NCBI GenBank assembly: GCA_947471985.1
Contig: CANIZL010000020.1
Span: 1 to 64,000, forward strand
Length of the DNA stretch: 64,000 nt
Direction of reading: 5' to 3'
Origin: Verrucomicrobiota bacterium
GTDB taxonomy: Bacteria; Verrucomicrobiota; Verrucomicrobiia; Limisphaerales; UBA9464
Below the pieces are notes generated by a model. It ran no database searches. It was given only the letters and a program-made list of their open reading frames with translations, and was not told the DNA's origin. A program made the position numbers and the translations under genes. Position 1 is the stretch's first letter, and every line of letters begins with the position of its first letter. Positions 44,015 through 54,000 of this stretch are shown here, in pieces.

Positions 44015-44474
44015 TTCAAGACCCGGAATTGGATGGAGGGATGGAGTGGGGGAGTGATGGAGTGATGGTTCGTGGTTCGTGGTTCGTGGTTCGTGGTTCG
44101 TGGTTCGACCGCCGTTGCGGTTCGGGGGGAAGGGAGAGCACCGTGGTTCGCTTTGAAATGCGGGAGGACCCAACGGGTGGCCTTACTCCCTATCGCTCCC
44201 CGTTGGGGCGCAAACCGCGCGGGCCGAGGACCCAGCCCGCTGGGCTGGGCTAAGAAATGCCGCACCTTTGGCGCTTGGGAATGGGATCGATAGCGATCGG
44301 ATTGGCCGGCTTTCCGAGGTCGACCTTGGGGCAACGACTCGGGTGTGCCGCACCTTCGGCGTGGGGGAATGGGCAGTGGGGCAGTTGCGCCCGAGATTTT
44401 CGGAACGGGAACGGTCGTCCTCCTCACGCATTTGTTGTTAACGGTCCGCGATTCGGCCGCGCGGGCAGCTTGGG
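44015..44474. repeat. Repeat block right of the ankyrin gene
   Basis: 460 bp with the same repeat set, in the same orientation, as the block left of the ankyrin gene. The heptamer GGTTCGT occurs almost six times (44067-44107), leading into GGTTCGACCGCCGTTGCGG. The TATCGCTCCCCGTTGGGGCG to GGAATGGGATCGATAG block is at 44191-44293, and a degenerate copy of its last part lies 87 bp on (44346-44372). No gene or terminator was recognised here. Confidence 0.75.
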
Positions 44475-47072
44475 TCAAGGCAGGACGAGGACTTCGCTGC
44501 TGTCCATTACTTTGGGACTGTCGGCCGCGGCGCCGCCGAAGGTATAGGGGGCGGGCGTGGGAAGCATGGCCCGGTAGCCGCCATCGTAGTCCCAGGTGGT
44601 GACGTAGACCTTCAGGCCGGATAGCGATTTCGTCGGGCCCAGCAAGGCGGCCGGTAGGACCAAGCTGATTGTCGCGGCGTTGCGGTCGACGGAAAGCAGG
44701 GCCGCGGGCGTTATGGGCGTGCCTTCCTGCGTGGCCGTGGCGCCTTTGGATTCGAATGCGGCGTTCGACCAACCGTTGACGCGCAGGCGCAGGTGCCAGC
44801 GCATGCCCGCGGGCAGGTTGGCATTCTGCAAGGGTAGCACACGCGTGCCGCCGTCCCGGCCCGGTAGTTCGAGAAAGATCGTGAACGCCACGTGGTCAAA
44901 GCCGTTCGGCGGGTTCCAGATCGCGGTGACTTCGTGCAGTTTCAGGTCGAGGCGGAGTGCGCTTCCGGCGGTCAGAACTTTCACGCCGTGCAGATCCATT
45001 TGCCGGTGACGGCCCCAGCTCGAGTGGGTGGGGTAGCGGTACTGGCCGTTCGGGCCGAGGTCGTCGCCGACGGGATCGTTTTGCTCGGCGGCGAGGGTCC
45101 ATTCCCGCGTGACTTGGAAGGTCGCCGATTCGGAGGTGGCAGCGGGGGTGTCGGACCAGGCCGTAATCGTGTGCGGGGTTTTCGGATCGACCATGCGCGT
45201 GGTGTCGATCAGGGCCTGCCAACGGCCGTCGGGTGCGGGTTGGACGGATTGCGCGTGGGTCAAATCGCCATCGACCACGAGGCTCAGCGCGGGCACTTCG
45301 CGCGCCGTTCCACGGACGATGAAGTCCTCGGTCACCCGGGGCGCCGTCAGCGGATCGAGAGTGACCGTGGCGGTTGGGGGCGCGACGTCGCGGCGGCGCG
45401 TCGTGGCTTGCCAGACCCAGCCGGCGCGGGGCGGCAGCTTCAGCGTGATGCGTCCGGCGGGGCCGACGATCAGGTCCGCCGGTGTGCCGTCGAGTCCGAA
45501 GAGGCCTTGCAACACGGTGCCGGCGGGCCAGTCGGTCGGCAGATTGTCGAGCAGGCTCTCGTCGGTGGATGAATTCAGCCCCACCAGCGCGGCTTCGCCC
45601 TCGTGGGTCATGCGCCAGGCCAGCGCGCCGGGGGCCGAGGGATTGCTCTTCAACACGGCCGGCGTGCCGCGCGAGAACAGGTGATTGTCGCGACGCAACC
45701 GGGCGGCCGCGGCGATGAAACGGTAGAGCGATGTGTCGGGGTTGAAGTGGTCGCGACCTCCGGAGCCCCAGCCGGCGGCGAACATCGCGGCGCGGGGTTG
45801 GGTGAAGCCTTGCTCGGTGCCGTAGTAAATGACCGGGATGCCGGGGAGCGTCATCAGCGCCAGCAGCGCCTGCTTCAATCCGGCTTCGGTGCCGCCGGCG
45901 AGGAAACGGTCGACGTCGTGGTTGTCGACAAAGGTCGGCATCAGGTGCGGTCGCGCGTGCACTTGCATCGTCCGCGTGATGCGGTAGGCCAATTCGGCGG
46001 TGGGTCGTCCGCGCGCGAAGACGTCGCCCAGCGTGCCGTACAACGGAAAGTTCAACATCCCGGGCAACCGCGGTTCGCCGGCGGGACCCGTCATATAGCC
46101 CTCGATCTTGCGCGCCTGCTCGTCGTGGTAGGGTTGATCGATGCCGAAGCCTTCGCCGAAGAGATGGAACTGTTGGCGTCCGGTGCGCCGGGCCAGCGTG
46201 GCGATGCCGGGGGCGCGCCAGTCCGCAGCGTGCAGGAAATCGGTGAAGTAGTCGGGTGGCACGTAGAACGCCGTGTCGACGCGGAAGGCATCGACGCCGA
46301 CCTGACGGATCCAGTGGCCGTAGCTGGCGCGCAGGGCGCGGCGCACGGTGGGATTCTCGGTGTTCAGGTCGTCCAGGCCGGACAATTGGAAGTTGAGTTC
46401 CTGGAATCGCTCGTTGAAGTCGGCGATGCCGGGCGTCCAGTGGTAGATGCCGGCGCGTCGATGCGCCGGATTGCGCGGGTCATTGCGATCGAAGGGCCGC
46501 TGGGTGGGTGCGGGTACCGGGGTTGAGGTCCGCGACGGCACGTAATGGTGGGTCGGGTCGTGGGCGTCCCAGCCGCCCGGGTAGTCGAAGTAGTCGCCGG
46601 TGTGATTGACCACGATGTCCTGCACCAGATACATGCCGGCCGTGTGCAATGCGTGGGACAGTCTTTGGTAATCGGCCAACGTGCCGAGGTGGCGGTCGAC
46701 CTGCCGGAAGTTCTCCGCCCAGTAACCGTGGTAGCCGGTATAACTGCCGCGGGGATTAATCCATTGATTGGCCACCGGGGGAGTGATCCACAAGGCCGTG
46801 GCGCCGAGTCCGCGGATGTAGTCCAGCCGTTGGGCGAGCCCGGCCAGATCGCCGCCGTTGTAGTGGGGCTCGGATCCGGCGCGGAATTCACCGGTGTGGA
46901 GGTCGTTGTTGGACGGGTCGCCGTCGGCGAAGCGATCGGTCACCACGAAGTAGATGATTTGATCGCGCCAATCCGGTGAGGGCACATGGAGTTTCAGCGG
47001 CGCGGCCTCGATCACGCTGGCGCCCGCGAGGGCGAGGGCGAGGGCGGGCAGGGCGCTGGGCGAACGGGGCAT
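44475..47072 (-). CDS. Secreted GH13 alpha-amylase-family enzyme with glucodextranase-like C-terminal domain
   Basis: An 865-residue protein with a signal peptide (RSPSALPALALALAGASVIEA). The GH13 barrel fills about 30-500. Region I is DIVVNHTGDYFDYPGG. Region II has the nucleophile Asp in AFRVDTAFYVPPDYF (about 264). Region III has the acid/base Glu in LFGEGFGIDQ (about 305). Region IV is TFVDNHDVDRFLAGG (about 386). After a beta-domain and an Ig-like segment (about 600-680), the C-terminal ~180 residues (DPVGDDLGPNGQYRYPT to TWDYDGGYR) match the C-terminal domain of glucodextranase, often surface-attached. It would hydrolyse alpha-glucans in the periplasm or outside. Start ATG at 47072. It is divergent from the Gfo/Idh/MocA gene. 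Confidence 0.92.
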   Translation of the reverse strand: MPRSPSALPALALALAGASVIEAAPLKLHVPSPDWRDQIIYFVVTDRFADGDPSNNDLHTGEFRAGSEPHYNGGDLAGLAQRLDYIRGLGATALWITPPVANQWINPRGSYTGYHGYWAENFRQVDRHLGTLADYQRLSHALHTAGMYLVQDIVVNHTGDYFDYPGGWDAHDPTHHYVPSRTSTPVPAPTQRPFDRNDPRNPAHRRAGIYHWTPGIADFNERFQELNFQLSGLDDLNTENPTVRRALRASYGHWIRQVGVDAFRVDTAFYVPPDYFTDFLHAADWRAPGIATLARRTGRQQFHLFGEGFGIDQPYHDEQARKIEGYMTGPAGEPRLPGMLNFPLYGTLGDVFARGRPTAELAYRITRTMQVHARPHLMPTFVDNHDVDRFLAGGTEAGLKQALLALMTLPGIPVIYYGTEQGFTQPRAAMFAAGWGSGGRDHFNPDTSLYRFIAAAARLRRDNHLFSRGTPAVLKSNPSAPGALAWRMTHEGEAALVGLNSSTDESLLDNLPTDWPAGTVLQGLFGLDGTPADLIVGPAGRITLKLPPRAGWVWQATTRRRDVAPPTATVTLDPLTAPRVTEDFIVRGTAREVPALSLVVDGDLTHAQSVQPAPDGRWQALIDTTRMVDPKTPHTITAWSDTPAATSESATFQVTREWTLAAEQNDPVGDDLGPNGQYRYPTHSSWGRHRQMDLHGVKVLTAGSALRLDLKLHEVTAIWNPPNGFDHVAFTIFLELPGRDGGTRVLPLQNANLPAGMRWHLRLRVNGWSNAAFESKGATATQEGTPITPAALLSVDRNAATISLVLPAALLGPTKSLSGLKVYVTTWDYDGGYRAMLPTPAPYTFGGAAADSPKVMDSSEVLVLP

Positions 47073-47285
47073 GGGACCGGGAAACTCGATGGCGGCTGAA
47101 GTGCGGGACGGTTCGACCTTCTGCGGGAATTGCGGCGGCGCATTCTGAACGCCCGCACGGCCCGGAAGGTTTGTAGTATGGGGCTCATACAAGCGGACCG
47201 CCGGGAACTTTCACGTTTTTCACGCCTACCCCCTCGGCGCGCGGTTGGACGGGCGAAAGGGTTTTGAAGGGATCCGTTTCCTCCC

Positions 47286-47292
47286 GGGGGAG
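47286..47292 (+). promoter_or_regulatory. Ribosome binding site that favours the 47302 start
   Basis: GGGGGAG with nine bases before the ATG at 47302. The alternative ATG at 47314 has only AGGGG three bases away, too close. This supports MQGRMINVG as the N-terminus. Confidence 0.55.
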
Positions 47293-47301
47293 CGATGGTT
47301 T

Positions 47302-48354
47302 ATGCAGGGGCGCATGATCAATGTCGGTATCATCGGCACGGGCTACATGACCGTGGCTCATCTCAAGGCGTACGCGAAGGTCCCGGGCGCCCGAATCGCC
47401 GCCCTTGCGAATCCGAGCGGCCGGCATCTCGATGGCGACTTTTCGCAGGTCGCCGGCAACGTGGGCGATCCCAGCCCGCTGCGGCTCGATATGTCTTCGG
47501 TGAAGGCGTACCGGGACATCAGCGCATTGCTCGTGGATCCGGACATTCAACTAATCGACATCTGCACGCCCACCCGAACTCATGTCGAGCTGGCGCTCGC
47601 GGCCCTGGCGGCGGGTAAACATGTGCTCGTTGAGAAGCCGCTGGCGCGGACATCCGTGGAGGCACAACGGCTGGTGGAGGCCGCAGCGGTGGCGGCGGGG
47701 CGGGGCGTCTTCCTCATGCCGGCGATGTGCCTGCGGTTCTGGCCGGAGTATGTTTGGCTGAAGCAGGCGGTGGTCGCCGGCACCTATGGCCGGGTGTTGG
47801 ATGCGCGATTCCGGCGGGTCGCCCAAGCGCCGGCCTGGGGGCACAACCATTTTCTGCAGGGCGGGGAATCCGGCGGAGCCTTGTTGGACCTGCACATTCA
47901 CGACGTGGATTTCCTGCTGTCCTGTTTCGGCAGTCCTGCGGCGGTGTTTGCCAGCGGATATAGCAAGGTCAGCGGGGCCACGGATCATGTCCTCGCGATG
48001 TACCAATATCCGGGAGGACCCACGGTGAGTGCCGAGGGCAGTTGGGCGATGACCGAGGGCTTCGGATTCAGCATGTCCTATACCGTCAATTTTGAACGGG
48101 CCACCCTGGATTTCGACAGCGCCCGGGGGGCGGATGCCTTGCGGCTCATCGTGCGCGGCGGGCCGCCGGCGACCCTCAAGCCGGATGGCGGCGACGGGTA
48201 TGTCGGGGAGTTGAAGTACTTTCTGGACTGCATTCACCGGGGCCAGCCCCCGAGCACGGTCACGGCGGCGGACGGCGCCAGCGCGGTGGCTTTGTGCGAA
48301 GCGGAAGAGGAGTCAATTCGCTCGGGGAAACTGGTGTCGGTGAGTGGAAAGTAG
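47302..48354 (+). CDS. Gfo/Idh/MocA family oxidoreductase
   Basis: A 350-residue cytoplasmic NAD(P)-dependent sugar or cyclitol oxidoreductase. The Rossmann motif is NVGIIGTGYM (about residues 6-15). The conserved middle motif DICTPTRTHVELALAALAAGKHVLVEKPLA (about 87-116) contains the EKP Lys. The C-terminal domain has QGGESGGALLDLHIHDVDFL (about 181), with the HxxD-type His and Asp of the active site, and YVGELKYFLDCI near the end. No exact substrate can be named. It follows a divergent GH13 gene, which fits a role in sugar catabolism. Confidence 0.93.
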   Translation: MQGRMINVGIIGTGYMTVAHLKAYAKVPGARIAALANPSGRHLDGDFSQVAGNVGDPSPLRLDMSSVKAYRDISALLVDPDIQLIDICTPTRTHVELALAALAAGKHVLVEKPLARTSVEAQRLVEAAAVAAGRGVFLMPAMCLRFWPEYVWLKQAVVAGTYGRVLDARFRRVAQAPAWGHNHFLQGGESGGALLDLHIHDVDFLLSCFGSPAAVFASGYSKVSGATDHVLAMYQYPGGPTVSAEGSWAMTEGFGFSMSYTVNFERATLDFDSARGADALRLIVRGGPPATLKPDGGDGYVGELKYFLDCIHRGQPPSTVTAADGASAVALCEAEEESIRSGKLVSVSGK

Positions 48355-48396
48355 TGGCTGGTTTTCCGGCGAGTGCCGGGGCCAGACTGGCTCCGT

Positions 48397-48918
48397 ATGT
48401 CGGACTGGTATGACAAATTGATTTCGGTACAGGGTCCCGACTCCATTCGTCGGGATGTGCTGTTCGGGGCCCCGCTGTAGAATTATCCGGAGTGGACATT
48501 TCGATGCTCGGCCGGGACGGCGCAGCCCTCGTTGTGCCAATTGAGGGACGGCCGTACGCAACTGGTGTTTGAGGTGCGGTCGATGGGGACGCCCTGGGTT
48601 GGTTTTATCCCCGCCTCGGCGCGCAACTTGGCGGCCTTGGAGGAATTCCTCGGGCGGGTGGCGGCGGCGACGGCAGGCGGGGCGCCATGGCCGGACACGG
48701 TGACGATGCCGTCCCTGCCGGACCGGCACTTTGATTCGGCGGTGGAATTGGCTTGGTGTGCCGATGCCGCGGGAGGCGCTCGGATGCAGTTCACGATCCG
48801 CGGCCCGCGCGGCTATCTCCGCCAGGAACTCGACTGGACGCCCAAGCTGGCCGGCGATTGGGGCGAGATGCTCGCTCAAGCCCGCGCCCGGGCGACCCCT
48901 TGGCCGGCGGCGGAGTGA
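48397..48918 (+). pseudogene. Small gene interrupted by an in-frame amber codon
   Basis: A reading frame starts at ATG 48397 (MSDWYDKLISVQGPDSIRRD and a few more residues) and meets TAG at codon 28 (48478-48480). It then continues in the same frame for another 145 codons to a stop at 48916-48918. The part after the TAG (NYPEWTFRC, TAQPSLCQLRDGRTQLVFEV, EFLGRV, RGYLRQELDW) reads as normal protein. I do not recognise the family. It may be a fresh pseudogene, an assembly error, or a gene that starts at a TTG (48532) downstream. Both parts have similar codon use. It follows the Gfo/Idh/MocA gene by 42 bp. Confidence 0.55.
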
Positions 48919-48955
48919 GTTGGTGGGATTTTTGGTGATGAGGTTATCACGCAAG

Positions 48956-48991
48956 ATGCTTGAAGTTAATTAGATAGCGAGCCTGGCACCC
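48956..48991 (+). repeat. Gene-poor stretch repeat, copy 1
   Basis: ATGCTTGAAGTTAATTAG, then GATAGCGAGCCTGGCACCC with the final G of the first part shared. The GGCGAACCTAGCCCC half-site follows 34 bp after the CCTGGCACC core. The first bases are within a short open frame that probably is not a gene. Confidence 0.6.
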
Positions 48992-49387
48992 TAGCCGGTC
49001 ACGGTAAAAGGCGAACCTAGCCCCGTTTCTCGGCATCGCCCCCGGGGGGCGGTGTGCGTGAATCTGACTATCCTCAGTGAGATGCTCGGCATTGAGGACT
49101 TCATATGCAGGTCGCAAAGGAGTCCCGCCTATCCCCCCGGGCTTCCGGTCGTCAGAGCGCCCGCGGTTTCCGGCTGGAGGGTTCCGACGGTGCGGGCTGG
49201 AGTGCTCATCGGTCGTCACCCGACAGAGGTTTGGGGTTGCCGGGATATGCCGGAGGCCGTCGGCAATGCCGTACTTGCCCGCCGAATTGCTTTCGGGGAA
49301 GAGCGCCCAACTCCGGGCCTGAGCTTGGGCTCCCGGCGGACCTGTTGAGCCTCGCTTGGTGGGCTATGCTGATTTGTGGATTTTTTT

Positions 49388-49426
49388 AAAAGTCTAAAAG
49401 GCAATAAGATAGCGAGCCTGGCACCC
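49388..49426 (+). repeat. Gene-poor stretch repeat, copy 2
   Basis: AAAGTCTAAAAGGCAATAAG, then ATAGCGAGCCTGGCACCC. A matching half-site, GGTGAACCTGGCACTA, follows with a 35-bp spacing between the two CCTGGCAC cores. Confidence 0.65.
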
Positions 49427-49711
49427 AAATCGAGGCGGGCCGAAAGGTGAACCTGGCACTATAGTTTGGCATGGGGCCATCCCGTGGCGGTCCCATGCCA
49501 AACGGAATTGCCTCCCCCGAAGAGGGTGCGCCCCCGGCGCGCTACCTTGGGTTACGCTCGATCCATTTTCGCTCGCCTCAACGAGGTCGCCTCCGTGCGC
49601 CGATCCGACCGAACTCTCATCGGTGTCGGTATTGAAATTCGTAGATCCCCGGGTGGCCGAGCGGACTCGGAACCCGAGCACCGGCGGATTTCACATAAGG
49701 GACATTTTCAC

Positions 49712-49750
49712 AAAATGCTGAATGATAGTCCGATAGCGAGCCTGGTACCC
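49712..49750 (+). repeat. Gene-poor stretch repeat, copy 3
   Basis: AAAATGCTGAATGATAGTCC, then GATAGCGAGCCTGGTACCC. The half-site GGTGAACCTGGTACCAC follows at exactly 35 bp between cores. Here both cores carry the same C-to-T change (GGTACC), so they co-vary. Confidence 0.65.
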
Positions 49751-49862
49751 TAATTTGGGTGCCACGGAAGGTGAACCTGGTACCACTTGCTGGCCGGGGA
49801 ATGGTCTCGCGGACCATTGGAGCCAAGGCTGGCGGGGGCGTGCCTGGTTGGCGGCTTATGGT

Positions 49863-49901
49863 AAAGTGTTGGAAGGTAATTTGATAGTGAGCCTGGCACC
49901 C
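49863..49901 (+). repeat. Gene-poor stretch repeat, copy 4
   Basis: AAAGTGTTGGAAGGTAATTT, then GATAGTGAGCCTGGCACCC. No second half-site was found 35 bp downstream in this copy. Confidence 0.6.
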
Positions 49902-50267
49902 TGTTTTGGGCGGGGGTTGGCAGTTCGGCGGAATCGAGACAGGTTGGGTACTTCGGATGGCGTACCGGCTCGAGGCGCGATGTGGGTTTGGCCGCCGTCG
50001 AGAGTGTGGCCGGCGCGGGCCTTGAGGGCGGTGCGGGGCGGAGCGGCGGATTGTTGGCGGGAAGCGGGGCCCCAGTCGGGGTAGCGCGGCGATCGGGCGA
50101 CTCGACGGTGACTGCATCCGGTTTCAACCGGCTTGGAGGGGAGGTCATCGGCTCCATTTCGTCGGGCGTCCACGAGACGCCGGGCGGGGTAATTCTCAAG
50201 CCGCAATCGGATATGAAAGCGGTTCTCTCCGGATCGTCGGTTTGAGTTGTCTGTGGGTGGAAATTTT

Positions 50268-50858
50268 ATGAAACATATGTGGCTTTGGATCTTGGCGGTG
50301 GTGGTGGGCGTGGGCTTTTTGCTGGCAGGGTGCCAGGCGACGCGCGCGGGGTACGAGTCCGCGCCGTACCGGGTGGTGCGGTCGGACGGGAAGTTCGAGC
50401 TGCGGGATTATCCGGCGCTTACCGTGGTGGAGACGCCGATGGCGGATCCGGCCGGAAACGACGGAGGGTTCATGCGGTTGTTCCGGTTCATCACCGGCGC
50501 CAACGAAGGGAAACAAAAGATCTCCATGACCACGCCGGTCTTCATGTCGGTTGGGGCTTCCAATAGGACCATGGCGTTTGTGCTGCCGGCCAAGATGGCG
50601 ACCGCCAACGTGCCCAAGCCGGCGGATGGCGCGTTGACGGTGCGTGAACTGCCGGCCGGCCGATTTGCGGTCTTGCGCTTCCGGGGCGCTCGGAGCGCGG
50701 AGAATGAGGCCGAATCCCTGGCGCGCTTGCAGGCGTGGCAGGAACGGGAGCACCTGACGGCGCTGTCCGGTCCGGTGTACGGCTATTTTGATCCGCCGTG
50801 GACCCCGTCCTTCCTACGCCGCAACGAAGTAATGCTGCGGACCGAAGAACAGAAATAG
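50268..50858 (+). CDS. SOUL-family heme-binding lipoprotein
   Basis: A 196-residue protein with a lipoprotein signal (hydrophobic WLWILAVVVGVGFLLAGC, the last four being the lipobox LAGC, Cys about residue 22). The SOUL domain begins at ESAPYRVVRSDGKFELRDYPAL (about 30-51). It continues with FMRLFRFITGANEGKQKI, SMTTPVFM (about 85), and the C-terminal YGYFDPPWTPSFLRRNEVML, a very typical family ending. SOUL proteins bind heme or other ligands; this one would sit in a membrane facing the periplasm. The ATG at 50268 is supported by GGTGGA six bases upstream; a TTG at 50247 is less likely. It stands alone. Confidence 0.92.
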   Translation: MKHMWLWILAVVVGVGFLLAGCQATRAGYESAPYRVVRSDGKFELRDYPALTVVETPMADPAGNDGGFMRLFRFITGANEGKQKISMTTPVFMSVGASNRTMAFVLPAKMATANVPKPADGALTVRELPAGRFAVLRFRGARSAENEAESLARLQAWQEREHLTALSGPVYGYFDPPWTPSFLRRNEVMLRTEEQK

Positions 50859-51050
50859 GGTGTTCCCGCCCGCTCGGGCCTTTTGGGGACTGCGGCCCGC
50901 GGGGTGCCGAATTTGGTACGTCCGACGGCAGCGCGCAGCCGCTGTATTTTGGCGACTGCGCCACGGTGAGGCCGGTAGCGCCGTTCAACCAGCCGCCCCG
51001 ATGACGGAGACGAAGTGCCGATTCTCGCCCCTCGCCGCAGCGGCGATGCC

Positions 51051-54000
51051 CTATTCGATTTCGAGCTTGATGAATTCGCTCGGAGTCGAGGAGGAAATCG
51101 GGTGTTCCCAAACGACTTTCTGGTGGCTCGGATAAAGGGTCGCGCCGATGGGCACCCATTGGTCATCAAGCTGCCGGCGTTTGAAGAGACGCAGTTGGGT
51201 GTTCTGCTCCGGCGTAAACTCAGCGTGAAGTAGATCCCCGGACCCCGCCTTCAGGCGTCGGAAACTGAGGGCCGTCGGTTTCCGAATCGGAGATGTCAGG
51301 GCGATTAGCTCCTGGAGATTGGAGGCGCCGTCGCCATCGAAATCATCGTTGGGACCTTGTTGGAGCGTGTGAAAGTTCGCGTACTCCCATTCGTCGGGCA
51401 ATCCGTCGCCATCACTATCGATCGGCAAGGCATCGTCCAGCACCGGGCCGTGGAAAAGATCCTGCCAGCCATAGGGGTCGCCCGGGGCGAGAGCTGCACG
51501 ACTCGTAAAAGCCAGGGTTCGTCCGTCCGCACTCAATAAGGGGTTTACTCCCCCAACCGCCGCGCCCGGATCCGCGGCATAGATGATGCCCCGTTGTCGG
51601 TCCCGGACGTAGATATGACTCGCCGGCGTCGCTCCTTGAACCAAAGCCATATTGGAGCGAAAGGCGACGAAACGTCCATCGGCGCTGGCGGATACCCCAC
51701 TAATGCGGCTCCCCGAATTGGATCCGGCAAGCGGAGTGGAGACCACTTCAAAACCAACCCCGGTGACGGGGGCAACGATCAGATCCTGGCCAAGGTCAGA
51801 TCCTGCCGTGGGCGACTGGGAGGTCACAATGAATCGGAGGTGGCGCCCATCCCCGGTGAACTGCAGGTCGGAAAAGGCCGTCGCGGCCTCATTCCGGTAA
51901 ATCTCGACCGGAGCGCCCGTCCCGAAAGTGCCCGCCACATTAATTGATTTGGCGATTCCAAAAGGGGCCGGTGTAAAAGCGATTTGCGCGCCGTCGGGGC
52001 TAAGCGCCAGGGAAGTTATATTGGTCTGCCACGTCCGCACGGTGCCCAAGGCTGAGAGTTGGATCTCCGCGACCTCAAAAAAGCGGCCGGCCGACGATCC
52101 TCGCGCCGCGACAACGATCGCTCCGTCATCGCTGATCCGAACCTGTTCCGAACTCGAGGGACCCGCGAAGGAATAGAGCCAGCGGATCTCCCCAAGCGCG
52201 GCGTTGAAGACATAGACTCCGCGGCCCGGAGCGGGCGCCGGATTGATCAATCCCGCTGTGGAATCGGCAATAAAGGCCACCCACTGGCCGTCCGCACTGA
52301 GGACGGGATTCGAGATTTGGTTCAGAGCCCCGTTTTCTGTTGCGGCCCGACGGCTGATGCGTTGGGTGCGGCCACTTGATAGATTTTGATGATAGGCTTG
52401 GACAATGGCACCGTTGGTCCCGTAGGTCAGGCCCGGCGCCCGACTGAAATATACCACACACCGGCCATTGGCCGACAGGATGGGAGCAAACGAGTCGCCC
52501 GGCCCCGATAAACCGTTGGTCCCCCGACTGACGAGGGAGATGTGGCCGGAAACACCGTCATATAGGAAGACGTCCCCGTGCACATTCTGATCCTGGGGGC
52601 TCCACTCGGCGGAAATGCTGGTGAAAACAATCCGCTGCCCGTCGGCGCTCATGGCCCGTTCCCCCACGAACTGTCGACCGTCCGCGAAGGGTAGGTGGAT
52701 GCCCGGGAGGGCCGGACCCGCAGGTGTAATCCTGCCGGTAGTCACATTCGCCAGAAATAAATCGATCGCGTGATTTTGGTCGCCCGGGACGATGTCGGGT
52801 GAGCCGCTCGTGAAAGCGAGTTGCTGGCCGTCCGGGCTGATCACGGGAAATGCCGTACCGAGATCCACCGCTTTTCCGTCCGTCCGTTGTGAAATTAACT
52901 GACTTTGCCCGCTCGCCAGTTCCCACCGATACAAGGATCGTGACGGAGAGTTCGTGGTTGCGAGAGCCGTGAAAAACAACGTGTGGCCGTCGGGGGCCCA
53001 GGTGATTTCGTCCGGGAGGAGCGGAGCCGGCGAAAGTCCGCGGGGCGGAACCGTGAGTGCAGCCGTGGCCAAGGTCTGAAGACCCGCTTCCGGCGACCAG
53101 ACGCGAAGGGTATTCGGATCGGTAGGTTGCGCCGGGTCCAAATACAATAGGGCCAACGTTCGTCCGTCGGCGGCCATGGCCGGACCCGGGTCGCCAGCTC
53201 CCGGATTCTGCCGATATGAGCTGCGGGGAATGACGTTCAAGCTCGTCCCCGCTGCGAGATCCCACCAGAAGATCGCGCCGATGCCCGGGCTCTGAGGATT
53301 CGACGACGCACCCGGGACACTATCAAAACGTGCCGCCAAAGAGCGTCCGGAATCGGACAGCACCGCGGACGAACTGGCGATGGATCGCCCGTTTCGCGTG
53401 GAATTGAAGGGCGCTTCCAAACGCGATTCCGTTCCCAACTCGAGATCTGCAATAATGAGATCCGTGGCTCGCTGCGCACCGGTCGGCGCTGGGGAGATAA
53501 CGGCGGCCAATCGATAGGCCAGGTAGCGACCATTTTCCGACACCCCGACCAACTCCGGACTGGACGCCCGGGTTTCGCTGGGCTGCTGGCTAATCCGGCG
53601 TCGAACTCCGCTTTGGGTGTTCCACAAGTAAACGTCGGCGACCGAATTGGTGTCATCGTTCGTCAACCGCGCCTGAGTGACGAAGGCGATCCATTGTCCG
53701 TCGGGCGTCATGAGACCGTCGATGCACGGGATGGAGGCGATGGCCCCGGCGGCCGTGGCGTTGGCGGCCCGACTTTCGCCGGACGCGGTGTCGATCAGGT
53801 AAAGCTGGGAGCATTGGTCCGGATCGCTCCGATTCGACGCTCGTACCAGGAGGCGGGAGCCATCGACGGACGCGGCGAGCGTCACGACCGAACCAAAAGG
53901 CGGCGACGGAACCAGTTCGACGGCGTCGGTGGCACTATTTCGACGGAACAGGCGCAACGAAGCCGTAGCGGGCGGGTTGGTTACAATCGTGTTGGCGCTG

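Larger units (their letters stand above)
48919..50267. other. Gene-poor stretch with a dispersed repeat
   Basis: 1349 bp without a gene I can support. Four direct copies of a ~38-bp repeat are spread along it (listed separately). Open frames between them are short and in several frames. A piece near 49640-49690 resembles the start of a tRNA but lacks the T arm. No phage, toxin or RNA gene was recognised. Confidence 0.65.

Noticed and set aside
44067-44107. Tandem heptamers as a possible CRISPR or regulatory array
   Set aside because: Units are 7 bp with no spacers, so they are a simple-sequence repeat.
49640-49700. A tRNA-like start (CCGGGTGGCCGAGCGGAC), as in the D arm of serine or leucine tRNAs
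   Set aside because: No anticodon arm or GGTTCRA T arm follows at the right distance, and the ends do not pair.
50860-51000. Possible REP hairpin after the SOUL gene (GGACTGCGGCCCGCGGGG)
   Set aside because: The first bases match the REPIN arm, but no stable hairpin of the same shape forms.
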